A DNA stretch of 64,000 nt, from assembly GCF_029961765.1 (NCBI RefSeq), contig NZ_CP124681.1:3472001-3536000 (forward strand), written 5' to 3'. A program made the translations under genes and the position numbers. Shown in pieces: positions 41,552-49,457 of this stretch; positions within the stretch are counted from its first letter, which is position 1, and every line of letters begins with the position of its first letter. The notes under the pieces are model-generated. The model was not told the origin of the DNA. It saw only the letters and a program-made list of their open reading frames with translations, and did no database searches. The DNA comes from Nocardioides sp. QY071. GTDB lineage: Bacteria; Actinomycetota; Actinomycetes; Propionibacteriales; Nocardioidaceae.

Positions 41552-41761
41552 ATGAGCGCACTCGAGGCGACCTATGCCGAGCCGGACGTCCGGACCGCGG
41601 AGCCCGGTCCGCGCCTGTCCCCCGAGCTCGAGGAGACGATCCTCGAGATCGCCGCGTCCGAGCGCGCCCTGGACGACCTGCTCCTGCGGGCCTCGCGGCT
41701 GCACGAGAGCCACCTGCAGCACGACCCGCGCTCCTGCCTGGTCTGCTTCACCGACCGCTGA
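41552..41761 (+). CDS. Small acidic protein with C-terminal CxxC
   Basis: This 69-residue protein has an excellent ribosome-binding site (GGGGAGGG seven bases before ATG). It forms one long amphipathic helix (LSPELEETILEIAASERALDDLLLRASRLHESHL) and ends with SCLVCFTDR. The terminal CxxC could bind metal or be redox-active. I do not recognise the family. The upstream 144 bp hold the cls hairpins and a short AT-rich stretch that may contain its promoter. Confidence 0.7.
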   Translation: MSALEATYAEPDVRTAEPGPRLSPELEETILEIAASERALDDLLLRASRLHESHLQHDPRSCLVCFTDR

Positions 41762-41798
41762 GAGGTCTGCCCCGGCCGTTTCCGGGCACTGCTGGTCC

Positions 41799-42011
41799 AT
41801 GTACATCGGACTCGGCATCGTCCTGCTCGTCGCGGGCCTCGTGCTCGCGCTCGACGTGATCACCGTCGACATCAGCTACGTGAACGACGACGCGCTCGGC
41901 ACGATCCTGATCGTCGCCGGCGCCCTGGCGATCGTGCTGTCCCTGGTCGTCGCGCCGCCGTGGCGCCGCGACCGCGACCGCGTGGTGCACCACTACGACG
42001 ACCGGGCCTGA
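41799..42011 (+). CDS. DUF6458-like small membrane protein
   Basis: This 70-residue protein has two membrane helices (MYIGLGIVLLVAGLVLALDV and LGTILIVAGALAIVLSLVV) and a basic tail. The two-helix pattern with a short Asp-rich loop matches the DUF6458 family of actinobacteria. It is 37 bp downstream of the CxxC protein gene and nearly meets the convergent DUF222 gene. Function is unknown. Confidence 0.75.
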   Translation: MYIGLGIVLLVAGLVLALDVITVDISYVNDDALGTILIVAGALAIVLSLVVAPPWRRDRDRVVHHYDDRA

Positions 42012-42022
42012 TCGACCCACGG

Positions 42023-43264
42023 CTACGTCCGCCGCGAGAACCGGACGTCCCCGTTGGTCAGCAACTCGGGACGGTAGGTGCGGTCGTGGATGCGATGGTG
42101 GTGGTGCGAGCACAGGCTGACGGCGTTCGCCAGGTCGGTGGGCCCGCCTGCTGACCACGGCTTCCAGTGATGCGCCTCGGTCCAGGCTGCCGGGATCGTG
42201 CACCCCTCCGCCCGACACCGCCTGTCCCGCAGACGCAACGCACGCCGCTGCGCCTTCGAGAACAACCTCATCCGCCGTCCGAGGTCGAGCACCTCCCCCT
42301 TCCCGCCCAGCACGGCCGGGATGATCTGCGCCTGGCACGCCAGCCGCCGCGCCTCGGTCCCCGAGATCGCCTCCTCCCCGTCCCCCGCGATCACTCCTGC
42401 GGCCCCCAGATCACTGCACAGCTGGGCAACTCCGATCGTCACGATCACCGTGGTCGCATCCCCACCGTGCTCCGGCAGCCGCGCGGGATCAAGCAGCTCC
42501 AGCAACGCCGCGAACGCCTCCGCGTACGCCCGATGCTGCGGCACTCGTTCGCCGCGGACCGCGTCGCCCCCGCGCTGTCGCGGCGAGGTGAAGGCCTGCA
42601 GGTAGTGCTTCCACCGCTCCGCCACCGAGGTCGGCAACACACCCGTGATCCGGGTCCGCCCCTCCCCCAGGTCGCGGAACCGCAACGACGCCTTCTCCCG
42701 CGCCCGCCCCTCCTCCTCCAGCCGCCGCCCCTCCTCGGCCTGCGCGACCTCCGGCGCCACGACCTCCAAGATCCGGCGCCCCAGCCGCTTCAGCTCCCGG
42801 GGCGGGTGCTGGGCGGCGTAGCCGACCAGCGTCTGCTCGGCCTGAGCAGCCAGCCCCGCCCCGAGCTCGGCCGGCAGCCCCTCGACCGCCTCCACGATCA
42901 CCCGCGCCTGGACCGACGACACCGCCCCGGACCGCATCCCTCCCGCCACCACCGCGCGCCGCTCCAACGCCATCGCGAGATGCAGCTCCGCCCGCGCAGC
43001 ACGAGGATCGGCCTGCGTCGCATGCGCCAGCCACGCCACGTCCCGCGCACCATGCTCGACCGCGACATCGTCGGACACCGCCAGCACACGCGCCTTCAGC
43101 TCGGCAAGCTGCGCCTCCGCCCGCGTGAGCTCGACCAGCGCGACCTCCTTCTCCGCGACCGACATGAACACCGGCTGCACGTCCGCGACGTCCTGCAACA
43201 CCGCACGAAGCGCGTCCGCACAGCCCGCGATCGGGTGCGGCCGGGCGAGGAGGGCGGTGGACAT
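42023..43264 (-). CDS. DUF222 / HNH endonuclease domain protein (13E12-repeat family)
   Basis: This 413-residue protein has the long helical DUF222 domain (about 15-330; LARPHPIAGCADALRAVL and the conserved ARAELHLAMALERR) and a C-terminal HNH nuclease domain: CRAEGCTIPAAWTEAHHWKPWSAGG, then LCSHHHHRIHD. Zinc-binding Cys and the catalytic His are present. Members are multi-copy in mycobacteria (REP13E12 family) and in Nocardioides, and behave like mobile or recombination-related genes. An SOS-type box lies 179-194 bp upstream of the start, as reported for mycobacterial 13E12 copies. Confidence 0.88.
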   Translation of the reverse strand: MSTALLARPHPIAGCADALRAVLQDVADVQPVFMSVAEKEVALVELTRAEAQLAELKARVLAVSDDVAVEHGARDVAWLAHATQADPRAARAELHLAMALERRAVVAGGMRSGAVSSVQARVIVEAVEGLPAELGAGLAAQAEQTLVGYAAQHPPRELKRLGRRILEVVAPEVAQAEEGRRLEEEGRAREKASLRFRDLGEGRTRITGVLPTSVAERWKHYLQAFTSPRQRGGDAVRGERVPQHRAYAEAFAALLELLDPARLPEHGGDATTVIVTIGVAQLCSDLGAAGVIAGDGEEAISGTEARRLACQAQIIPAVLGGKGEVLDLGRRMRLFSKAQRRALRLRDRRCRAEGCTIPAAWTEAHHWKPWSAGGPTDLANAVSLCSHHHHRIHDRTYRPELLTNGDVRFSRRT

Positions 43265-43437
43265 CCGGGGCTTCCTTCCTGAGGGCGCGACAACTCGGTC
43301 TCGCCTTCCAGGAGGAGCCTCCGCGGCTCAGCGGTCGTGACGCACCTGGTGGGTGCGCGCCCTGTCCTGCAACGCTGGGCCTCAGGTCCCCGGGACCACT
43401 AGGAGCATCCCGCCGTACGGCCTGCGGCCACCCTACA

Positions 43438-43475
43438 CCTGTTCGAACACATGTTCTACCCCTTGTTCGAACAGG
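43438..43475. promoter_or_regulatory. SOS (LexA)-type box in an inverted repeat upstream of the DUF222-HNH gene
   Basis: TCGAACACATGTTCTA (43443-43458) matches the mycobacterial SOS box TCGAAC-N4-GTTCGA except for one base. It is part of a larger inverted repeat, CCTGTTCGAAC (43438-43448) and GTTCGAACAGG (43465-43475). It lies between the prepilin peptidase stop (43493) and the DUF222 start (43264), and only DUF222 is downstream on that strand. Confidence 0.65.
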
Positions 43476-43492
43476 CTCGCCCCGCGGGTCGT

Positions 43493-44278
43493 TCAGAACC
43501 CGATCGAGCGCAGGTAGCTGTCCCCCAGGTTCCCCGCTCCGAGGATGGCGCTCCACGCCCCGAGCACCATGAACGGCCCGAAGGGCACCGCCGTCTTGCG
43601 GCCTGCTCTACCACCCGCCATGAGCAGCACCCCGGCCACCGCCCCGAGCAGGAACCCGAGGAACGCACCCACCAGGAAGGTGCCCCACGTCAGGTACGCC
43701 GTCATCGCACCCACCAGCCCGGACAGCTTCACGTCCCCGAACCCCATCCCGCCGGGTGCGACGTACCAGACCACGAAGAAGAACGCCCCGAGGATCGCGC
43801 CACCCTCGAGCGCCCGCAGCAGCGCGTGCCCGTCCCCGCCGATCACCAGCAGCACTGCCAGCACCGGGTACGACGGCAGCACGATCGCGTCCGGCAGCCG
43901 GTGCACGTCGAGGTCGATCAGCGCCAGCACGATCGCCACCGCCGCGAACGTCAGGTACGCCGGCAGCAGCCGCAGCCCGTCCCCGTCGGTGCCGAACCTC
44001 AACGCCACCAGCGCGAACACCAGCCCCGTTCCGGCCTCCACCAGCGGGTACCGCGCACTGATCGGCTCCCCGCAGTCGAAGCACCGCCCCCTCAGCACGA
44101 CCCAGCCCAGCACCGGGACGTTGTGCCGGTTCCGGATCTGGTGCCCGCACCGCGGGCACGCCGACGGCGGGCTCACCACCGACTCCCCCGCCGGCACCCG
44201 GTGGGCCACGACGTTGAGGAAGGACCCGATCGCCAGCCCGAGGAGGCCGGCGACGGTGACGACGGCGACCGTGTCCAA
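43493..44278 (-). CDS. pilD: Prepilin peptidase (A24 family, PilD-like)
   Basis: This protein of about 261 residues has the bifunctional PilD layout. The N-terminal cytoplasmic loop contains two CxxC pairs (CPRCGH and CFDCGE), and about seven membrane helices follow. The two aspartate motifs are LIDLDVHRLPD and GMGFGDVKL. It cleaves the short leader peptides of pilins after Gly and N-methylates the new end. No ATG or GTG is well placed; TTG 44278, six bases after the PilX-like stop, is my choice. It is the last gene of the pilus unit. Confidence 0.88.
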   Translation of the reverse strand: MDTVAVVTVAGLLGLAIGSFLNVVAHRVPAGESVVSPPSACPRCGHQIRNRHNVPVLGWVVLRGRCFDCGEPISARYPLVEAGTGLVFALVALRFGTDGDGLRLLPAYLTFAAVAIVLALIDLDVHRLPDAIVLPSYPVLAVLLVIGGDGHALLRALEGGAILGAFFFVVWYVAPGGMGFGDVKLSGLVGAMTAYLTWGTFLVGAFLGFLLGAVAGVLLMAGGRAGRKTAVPFGPFMVLGAWSAILGAGNLGDSYLRSIGF

Positions 44279-44283
44279 GGTGG

Positions 44284-47073
44284 TCAGCTGCTCCGACTCC
44301 AGCTCAGGATCCTCATCTCGCGGTCGGCGATGACGGGTTGCCCTGACTCGTCCCAGATCTGGACCCGCGACCGCAGCACCGGATTGCTTGCCTTGCACGC
44401 CGCAGTCACGGTGGTCTCGCCCATGCACACCCGGACGATGAGCTCGACGACGTTGTTCTGGAACCCGAGGACGTAGGTGTTGTCCGGGATCTCGAAGACC
44501 GGTCCGGTGTAGCGCGGGTTGCCGTTGTTGATGTCGAACTCGACCTGGCGGGCGATCAGGCCGAACCTCATCACCTGAGCGCCGAAGTTGCTGAGGGTCA
44601 GGTTGATGTCCGCCTTGGGGGCATATGTCGTCCCCTGGAGGTACATCCAGACCTTGTTGTTGCCGTGGTCGGGATCGGTCGACAGGAACGAGCAGCCACC
44701 GCTGGCGATGGGCGTGGTGACGCAGCCGCTCTGGGCGCGCAGCACCGGCACCCAATAGGTCAGGTCGAGCGTGATCGGCCCGACTGTCGTGGTGACGGCC
44801 GAGCCCTTGGCGGTCGCCGTGTAGGCGGCGGTCATGCCGGTGTACCCACCGGCGTGGACGGCCTTCTGCAGGGCGTTGAGCTGAGCAGCGGGGATGGGAA
44901 TGTTCGCAGTCTGCGACGACGTGCTCGGCGTCTGCGCCGCGCCACTCGGTCCGACGACAGCGAGACTGGAGGACCAGCTCCCGACATTCAGCGTCAGCGA
45001 ACCGGTCGAGTTGGCAGTCGTGTCCGGCTCCTTGTGGGTGACGTGGACGGTCGCCCCGGTCAGGATCGCACCGGACGGCACGGATGCCGTCGGCGAGAAG
45101 CCGTTGATCCTCAGTGTCGACGACTCCTGGGTAGTGCCACCCGTCGGCGGGATGCCGGTGTCGAGGAGAACTTGGATCGGCCCGACCCCGAAGACCTGGT
45201 TCTTGTCGTTCGGGGTTCCCGTCCAGGCGATCTTGGCCCCGGTGTACCCGTTGCTCAGCACGTAGGCCTTGAGCGAGGCCAGCTCGGCGGGAGTGAGGCT
45301 GAGGGTGTCGGTCGTGAACACCGTCGACCGGGTCAGCGTCCAGGTCTTCGACCAAGCGTTGGCGCCCAGCGTCAGGGTGACGGTGACGTTGTTGGAGAGG
45401 GTCGGCTCCTTGTGCCGCACCTTGACCTGCAGGTTGTTCAAGGCGGTTCCCGCCGGGACCGCCGTGGTCGGCACGAAACCGGTCGCGGTGAGCGTCCCCT
45501 GCTGACCGCCCTGGTTGTTGGCGGAGGTCCACGTTGCGCCGCTGCCCCCGGTGCTGATGTTGGCTGCCGTGGCGGTGGTCCCCCACGATCCCGATCCGGA
45601 GGTCTGGACCGAGTTCGGGCCGTTGCCGACGTCGAGTGGGGTGGCACAGCAACTGGTTCCGGCGGTGCCGCCGGTGGTCCATGTCGCCCCGCTCCCACCG
45701 GCCTTCAGGTTCGCCACCGTGGCACCCGTGAACCCACCCGCGTCGACCACGCTTCCGCCGTTGCTGATGTCGACGGTCTCGCTCTTCGCAGTCGGGGTCG
45801 ACCCGGTGTCGAGTCCGTACAGGTCGATGGGCGGCCGGTTGCTGTGGTAGCTGCCGCAGATCTCGAACATCGCCGTCTTCTGCAGGTAGAGCCGGCTGTC
45901 ACCGCCGAAGACGAACTGCACGCCGACCGCGTTCGGGTTGTCGATCGGACTGACACAGCTCGACGTTCTAGGGGTCGCGGGATTGTCGATCCCGGGCGGG
46001 TTCGGCAGCGTGCAAGACCCGCCCGGCGCGGCAGCCGCCGCTGAATAGGCACCACAACTGGGCGGCCAGCCGCCCACGACCGAGCCTTTGTCGATCGACC
46101 ACCTGTTCGTGGCGTTCGAGCCATAGACGTTTGCCGGACAGTAGGCAGCCGACCCGACGCACCCGTTGTGGAAATCGAAATAGTACGTGCCTGGCTTGAA
46201 CCAGGTCGCCGCGCACATGTTCGTCGCTGCGTTCAGTGCTGTGACGTCGTCGTAGTAGCCCGGCTCGAACTCGGCGACACCGCCCGGCGTACAGCTGGTC
46301 GGCGGCTTCTGCAGCGCTGGCACCGACGTGAGGTCCGGGTCGTACGCCTGACAGCTCGTCGTCTGCCCAGGAGCGGAGCAGTCGTGCGGGTCGGCGATCT
46401 TCTTGGCGCTGTTGCAGTCCTTCACGAACGGGGGAACGACGGTCGTAGCCGTGCAGGAGCCGAAGGCGTGCGCATCGCCCATGGAGAGGTCGACCGGTCC
46501 GTTCACCGAGCTGTTGGAGTAGATGCCGCCGTGCACGTTGAGCGGCTCCGTCGTCGTGATCGAGCCGTCCAGAGTGATGATGGCGTAGGCCGCCTTGTTG
46601 TCCTTGTTGATCACGACCACCGCGCCCTCCTGGCCGGTGCCACTGTTGGGTGAGCACTCGACGTATGCGGAGCTCGTCCCGACTGATCCGAGTGCCGGGT
46701 AGAAGCCATTCAGGCTCAGGCTCGCGGTGTCTCCGGTGAGGTTGCCGTTGTCCTCGCCGTTGTGCCCGAAGCAGCCGAGGCCGTCCGCGGGGTTGTTGTT
46801 GAAGGCGGGCTCAGCATCGGGATTCGGGTCGGACGGCCCGCGGAAGCCGTACCCGGTCCGCAGGTCGTTGATGGCGACGTTGGCAGCAGCATCAGCGGCG
46901 TACGCCGTGCTGGCGACGGTGCGCAGCTGGACCGCGGCCCGGAGACTTCCGTCGCCCCGCGTCAACAGGGTGCCGACGACCAGCGCGATCGTGGTCACGA
47001 TGATCAGGGCGAAGATCAGGATCGCGCCCTCGTCAGCGCGGCGCAGCCGCAGCTTCTTCAACCGACGGATCAT
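44284..47073 (-). CDS. Large PilX-like minor pilin / tip adhesin candidate
   Basis: This 929-residue protein starts with a PilX-type N terminus: basic residues, EGAILIFALIIVTTIALVVGTLL as the single membrane helix, then a long extracytoplasmic part. The body is Gly/Thr/Ser/Asn-rich with many Cys, as in secreted adhesins. Two homologous modules lie at about 526-640 and 652-773 (shared HKEP, then A-x-L, GYTG and VGPI). A third, degenerate GSGATWT repeat is near 458-515. It sits after PilV- and PilW-like genes with a 4-bp overlap, the place of PilX or PilY1 in other systems. Base use looks less GC-biased than the flanks by eye. Confidence 0.8.
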   Translation of the reverse strand: MIRRLKKLRLRRADEGAILIFALIIVTTIALVVGTLLTRGDGSLRAAVQLRTVASTAYAADAAANVAINDLRTGYGFRGPSDPNPDAEPAFNNNPADGLGCFGHNGEDNGNLTGDTASLSLNGFYPALGSVGTSSAYVECSPNSGTGQEGAVVVINKDNKAAYAIITLDGSITTTEPLNVHGGIYSNSSVNGPVDLSMGDAHAFGSCTATTVVPPFVKDCNSAKKIADPHDCSAPGQTTSCQAYDPDLTSVPALQKPPTSCTPGGVAEFEPGYYDDVTALNAATNMCAATWFKPGTYYFDFHNGCVGSAAYCPANVYGSNATNRWSIDKGSVVGGWPPSCGAYSAAAAAPGGSCTLPNPPGIDNPATPRTSSCVSPIDNPNAVGVQFVFGGDSRLYLQKTAMFEICGSYHSNRPPIDLYGLDTGSTPTAKSETVDISNGGSVVDAGGFTGATVANLKAGGSGATWTTGGTAGTSCCATPLDVGNGPNSVQTSGSGSWGTTATAANISTGGSGATWTSANNQGGQQGTLTATGFVPTTAVPAGTALNNLQVKVRHKEPTLSNNVTVTLTLGANAWSKTWTLTRSTVFTTDTLSLTPAELASLKAYVLSNGYTGAKIAWTGTPNDKNQVFGVGPIQVLLDTGIPPTGGTTQESSTLRINGFSPTASVPSGAILTGATVHVTHKEPDTTANSTGSLTLNVGSWSSSLAVVGPSGAAQTPSTSSQTANIPIPAAQLNALQKAVHAGGYTGMTAAYTATAKGSAVTTTVGPITLDLTYWVPVLRAQSGCVTTPIASGGCSFLSTDPDHGNNKVWMYLQGTTYAPKADINLTLSNFGAQVMRFGLIARQVEFDINNGNPRYTGPVFEIPDNTYVLGFQNNVVELIVRVCMGETTVTAACKASNPVLRSRVQIWDESGQPVIADREMRILSWSRSS
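44755..45498 (-). repeat. Duplicated beta-rich module in the PilX-like protein
   Basis: Residues about 526-640 and 652-773 align along their length: TGFVPTTAVPAG with NGFSPTASVPSG, VKVRHKEP with VHVTHKEP, LTPAELASLKAYVLSNGYTG with IPAAQLNALQKAVHAGGYTG, and VGPIQVLLD with VGPITLDLT. DNA similarity is low, so the duplication is old. Confidence 0.75.
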
Positions 47074-47786
47074 GTCTGTCTCCGTTCACCGGTGAGGGTG
47101 ACCTTGTAGATGCTGCCGTCATTGTTGTCGGGATCGCTCGACTCGATCGTCATGCTGATCGTGCTGGGCGGGCTTGCCGCATCGCAGGTCGTGCTGCACG
47201 CAACGACCGGGCGGGATGCGGTCGTCAGGTTCCGGGTGATGACCTGCGACGAGTCGACCACCCAGCCGCCGCTGCTCTTCGTGCAACGCGTGCGGACGAG
47301 GTCATAGCGTCGGTCGGCGCCGGATCCTCGATCCTGGACCGAGTAGGTCACGGCAATCGGCGTAGGAGTGTTTCGGACCACGATGTCGTTGGAGCTGCCC
47401 GATTCGTACTGTCCCCATACCAGGGCGATCACGCCGGTCCCGGGGATCGTGCACCCGGCTCCCGTCAGAGAACCGGTGTACGGGTAGTCGACGGACTTCT
47501 GCAGCTTGAAGGTCTTGTCGGTGGCATCGAAAGTGGCCGAGCGAAGGCCCGTGCTCGAGACGTCGCGCTGCCAGTAGGCGGCGGCGAGCTGGACGGAGTT
47601 CGACTCGGTGTACCGCGCCGCGGTCGCGGTCTCCGTCTTGAGGTACTCCAGCACCACACCGGTGAGGGCGACCATGATGGTTCCGACGATCGCGACGGTG
47701 ATGACGAGCTCGATCAGGGTGAACCCCTGGTCGGCCCGGTCCTCGACGGACTCGACCGTCGGTGCTTCGGCGTTCACGTCACTCAC
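47070..47786 (-). CDS. Type IV minor pilin, PilW-like
   Basis: This 238-residue protein has a class III prepilin leader: QGFTLIELVITVAIVGTIMVALTGVV, with cleavage after Gly and Glu at +5. The extracytoplasmic domain (from about residue 75) has several Cys and no other membrane helix. GTG 47786 overlaps the PilV-like stop by 4 bp. Initiator minor pilins of this kind prime pilus assembly at the tip. Confidence 0.85.
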   Translation of the reverse strand: MSDVNAEAPTVESVEDRADQGFTLIELVITVAIVGTIMVALTGVVLEYLKTETATAARYTESNSVQLAAAYWQRDVSSTGLRSATFDATDKTFKLQKSVDYPYTGSLTGAGCTIPGTGVIALVWGQYESGSSNDIVVRNTPTPIAVTYSVQDRGSGADRRYDLVRTRCTKSSGGWVVDSSQVITRNLTTASRPVVACSTTCDAASPPSTISMTIESSDPDNNDGSIYKVTLTGERRQT

Positions 47787-48250
47787 GGCTTCCGTACGAC
47801 GATCGTGAGCTTCTCGTCCGCGCGACCGTCCGCGCTCGCCACGTGCAGCGTCAGCAGGTTGATCCCCGGGTCGTTGGCAGCGGTGCAACTCGTCGCAGTG
47901 CCGGTGGGACCGACGCCCTTGGCCTGCTCCTGCGCGAAGTTCGTGGCGATGTCGAAGTTCGACGGCAGGTCCTTGATCTGGCTCGTCACGGCCGTGATCC
48001 GGTAGGCGTTGGGGCCGGCGCAGGGGATGTAGTTCCCGTCCTGCACGTAGTCCTGGATCGCCTCGGCGAAGCTGCGCACGTAGGCGCCGCCCGTCGTCTC
48101 CTTGCGGTGGATGTCAGAGGTCTTCACCGCCAGCATCAGGCCGGTCATGACCGCGACCCCCGCGATGCCCAGGATCACCACGGCAGCGAGGACCTCGACC
48201 AGGGTCTCGCCCCGGTCGAGGTCCCGACGCTCGTTGGTGATCTGCTGCAT
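47783..48250 (-). CDS. pilV: Type IV minor pilin, PilV-like
   Basis: This 155-residue protein starts MQQITNERRDLDRGETLVEVLAAVVILGIAGVAVMTGLML, where GETLVEVLAA is the PilV-type cleavage motif. A small globular domain with one Cys pair follows. It overlaps the PilC stop as TGATG. It likely joins the minor-pilin initiation complex with the PilW- and PilX-like proteins. Confidence 0.87.
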   Translation of the reverse strand: MQQITNERRDLDRGETLVEVLAAVVILGIAGVAVMTGLMLAVKTSDIHRKETTGGAYVRSFAEAIQDYVQDGNYIPCAGPNAYRITAVTSQIKDLPSNFDIATNFAQEQAKGVGPTGTATSCTAANDPGINLLTLHVASADGRADEKLTIVVRKP

Positions 48251-49455
48251 CAGACCTGCACCTGGTTGAAGATGCCGTACATCGCCGACACCAGTGCCAC
48301 AGCGACGAATCCGACGATGCCGCCCATGACGACGATGACGATCGGCTCGAACAGTGCGGTCAGCTTGGCGATCTTGTAGTCGAGCTCGGACTCGTAGTAC
48401 TCCGCGGTGACCTCGAGCTGGGTGTCCATCGACCCGGTCTCCTCACCGACCCGCAGCATCGACGTGGCCGTGCCGGGGAACAGCTGGGTCCGAGCGAGGG
48501 GGCCCGCGAGGCCCTGCCCTTCGAGCATCTGCTCGGTCACCCCGTTGAGTCGCGTGATGAACACCCGGTTGCGCAGGGAGTCGGTCGCGACCCGGATCGC
48601 CTCGGGGAGGTTGACGCCTGCAGAGACCATCGAGGCCATCACGCGGCAGAAGCGCTCCACCAGTGCGTACTGGATGGTCTCGCCCAGGACCGGGACCTTC
48701 AGCAGGAAGGCGTGCCAGACGTACTTGCCCCTCTCGAAACGCTGGGTGATCACGAACAGGACAGCCACCGCCCCGATCACGGCGAGGATGACCCACCACC
48801 AGCTGGCGAGGAAGTCGGTGAAGCCCATCAGCATGCGGGTGGGCAGCGGCAGCTTCGCATCGAGGTCGGCGAAGAAGTCGCGGAACTTGGGCAGCACGTA
48901 GATCGACAGCACCAGGACGGTGACCACCGACATCACCGCGACGGCGATCGGGTAGATGAGTGCGGACTTGATCTTGCGCCGCGCTTCGAGATCCCGCTCG
49001 ATGTAGACGGCCAGGCGGGACAGCACAGTGTCGAGCTCGCCCGTGAGCTCCGCGGAACGCACGATGCCGCGGTAGAACTCGGGGAACACCTTGGGATAGC
49101 GCTCCAGGGTGTCGGAGAATCGCTCGCCGGCGCGGAGCCTGTCCTCGACGTCGTGCATCATCCGGCGTACCGAGGAGTTCTCGCTCTCCGCGCCGATCGA
49201 GTGCACCGCGTCGAGGATCGGCAGGCCGGCACGGAGGAAGGCTGCGATCTGCCGGGACAGGTGCATGACGTGTTCGCGCTTGATGCGCGGGCCGGAGATC
49301 TCGTACTGGAGGACGCTCTTCTTCTCGGTGACGCGCAGGTCGCGCAGGTCGCGCTGGTAGAGCGCGACCTCGGCGTCACCGCGGCTGGCCGCCTTCTCGG
49401 TGCCCTTGACCCGGTTGCCTTCGAGATCGACTCCGGCGAATGCGTACTTCGGCAT
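48250..49455 (-). CDS. pilC: Type IV pilus inner-membrane platform protein, PilC/GspF family
   Basis: This 401-residue protein has two GspF domains with three membrane helices (about 165-190, 215-240 and 370-395), and the motifs LSRQIAAFLRAGLPILDAV and FCRVMASMVSAGVNLPEAI, one per repeat. It is the platform that PilB and PilT turn against. It is followed directly by the minor-pilin genes. Confidence 0.92.
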   Translation of the reverse strand: MPKYAFAGVDLEGNRVKGTEKAASRGDAEVALYQRDLRDLRVTEKKSVLQYEISGPRIKREHVMHLSRQIAAFLRAGLPILDAVHSIGAESENSSVRRMMHDVEDRLRAGERFSDTLERYPKVFPEFYRGIVRSAELTGELDTVLSRLAVYIERDLEARRKIKSALIYPIAVAVMSVVTVLVLSIYVLPKFRDFFADLDAKLPLPTRMLMGFTDFLASWWWVILAVIGAVAVLFVITQRFERGKYVWHAFLLKVPVLGETIQYALVERFCRVMASMVSAGVNLPEAIRVATDSLRNRVFITRLNGVTEQMLEGQGLAGPLARTQLFPGTATSMLRVGEETGSMDTQLEVTAEYYESELDYKIAKLTALFEPIVIVVMGGIVGFVAVALVSAMYGIFNQVQV

Positions 49456-49457
49456 CT

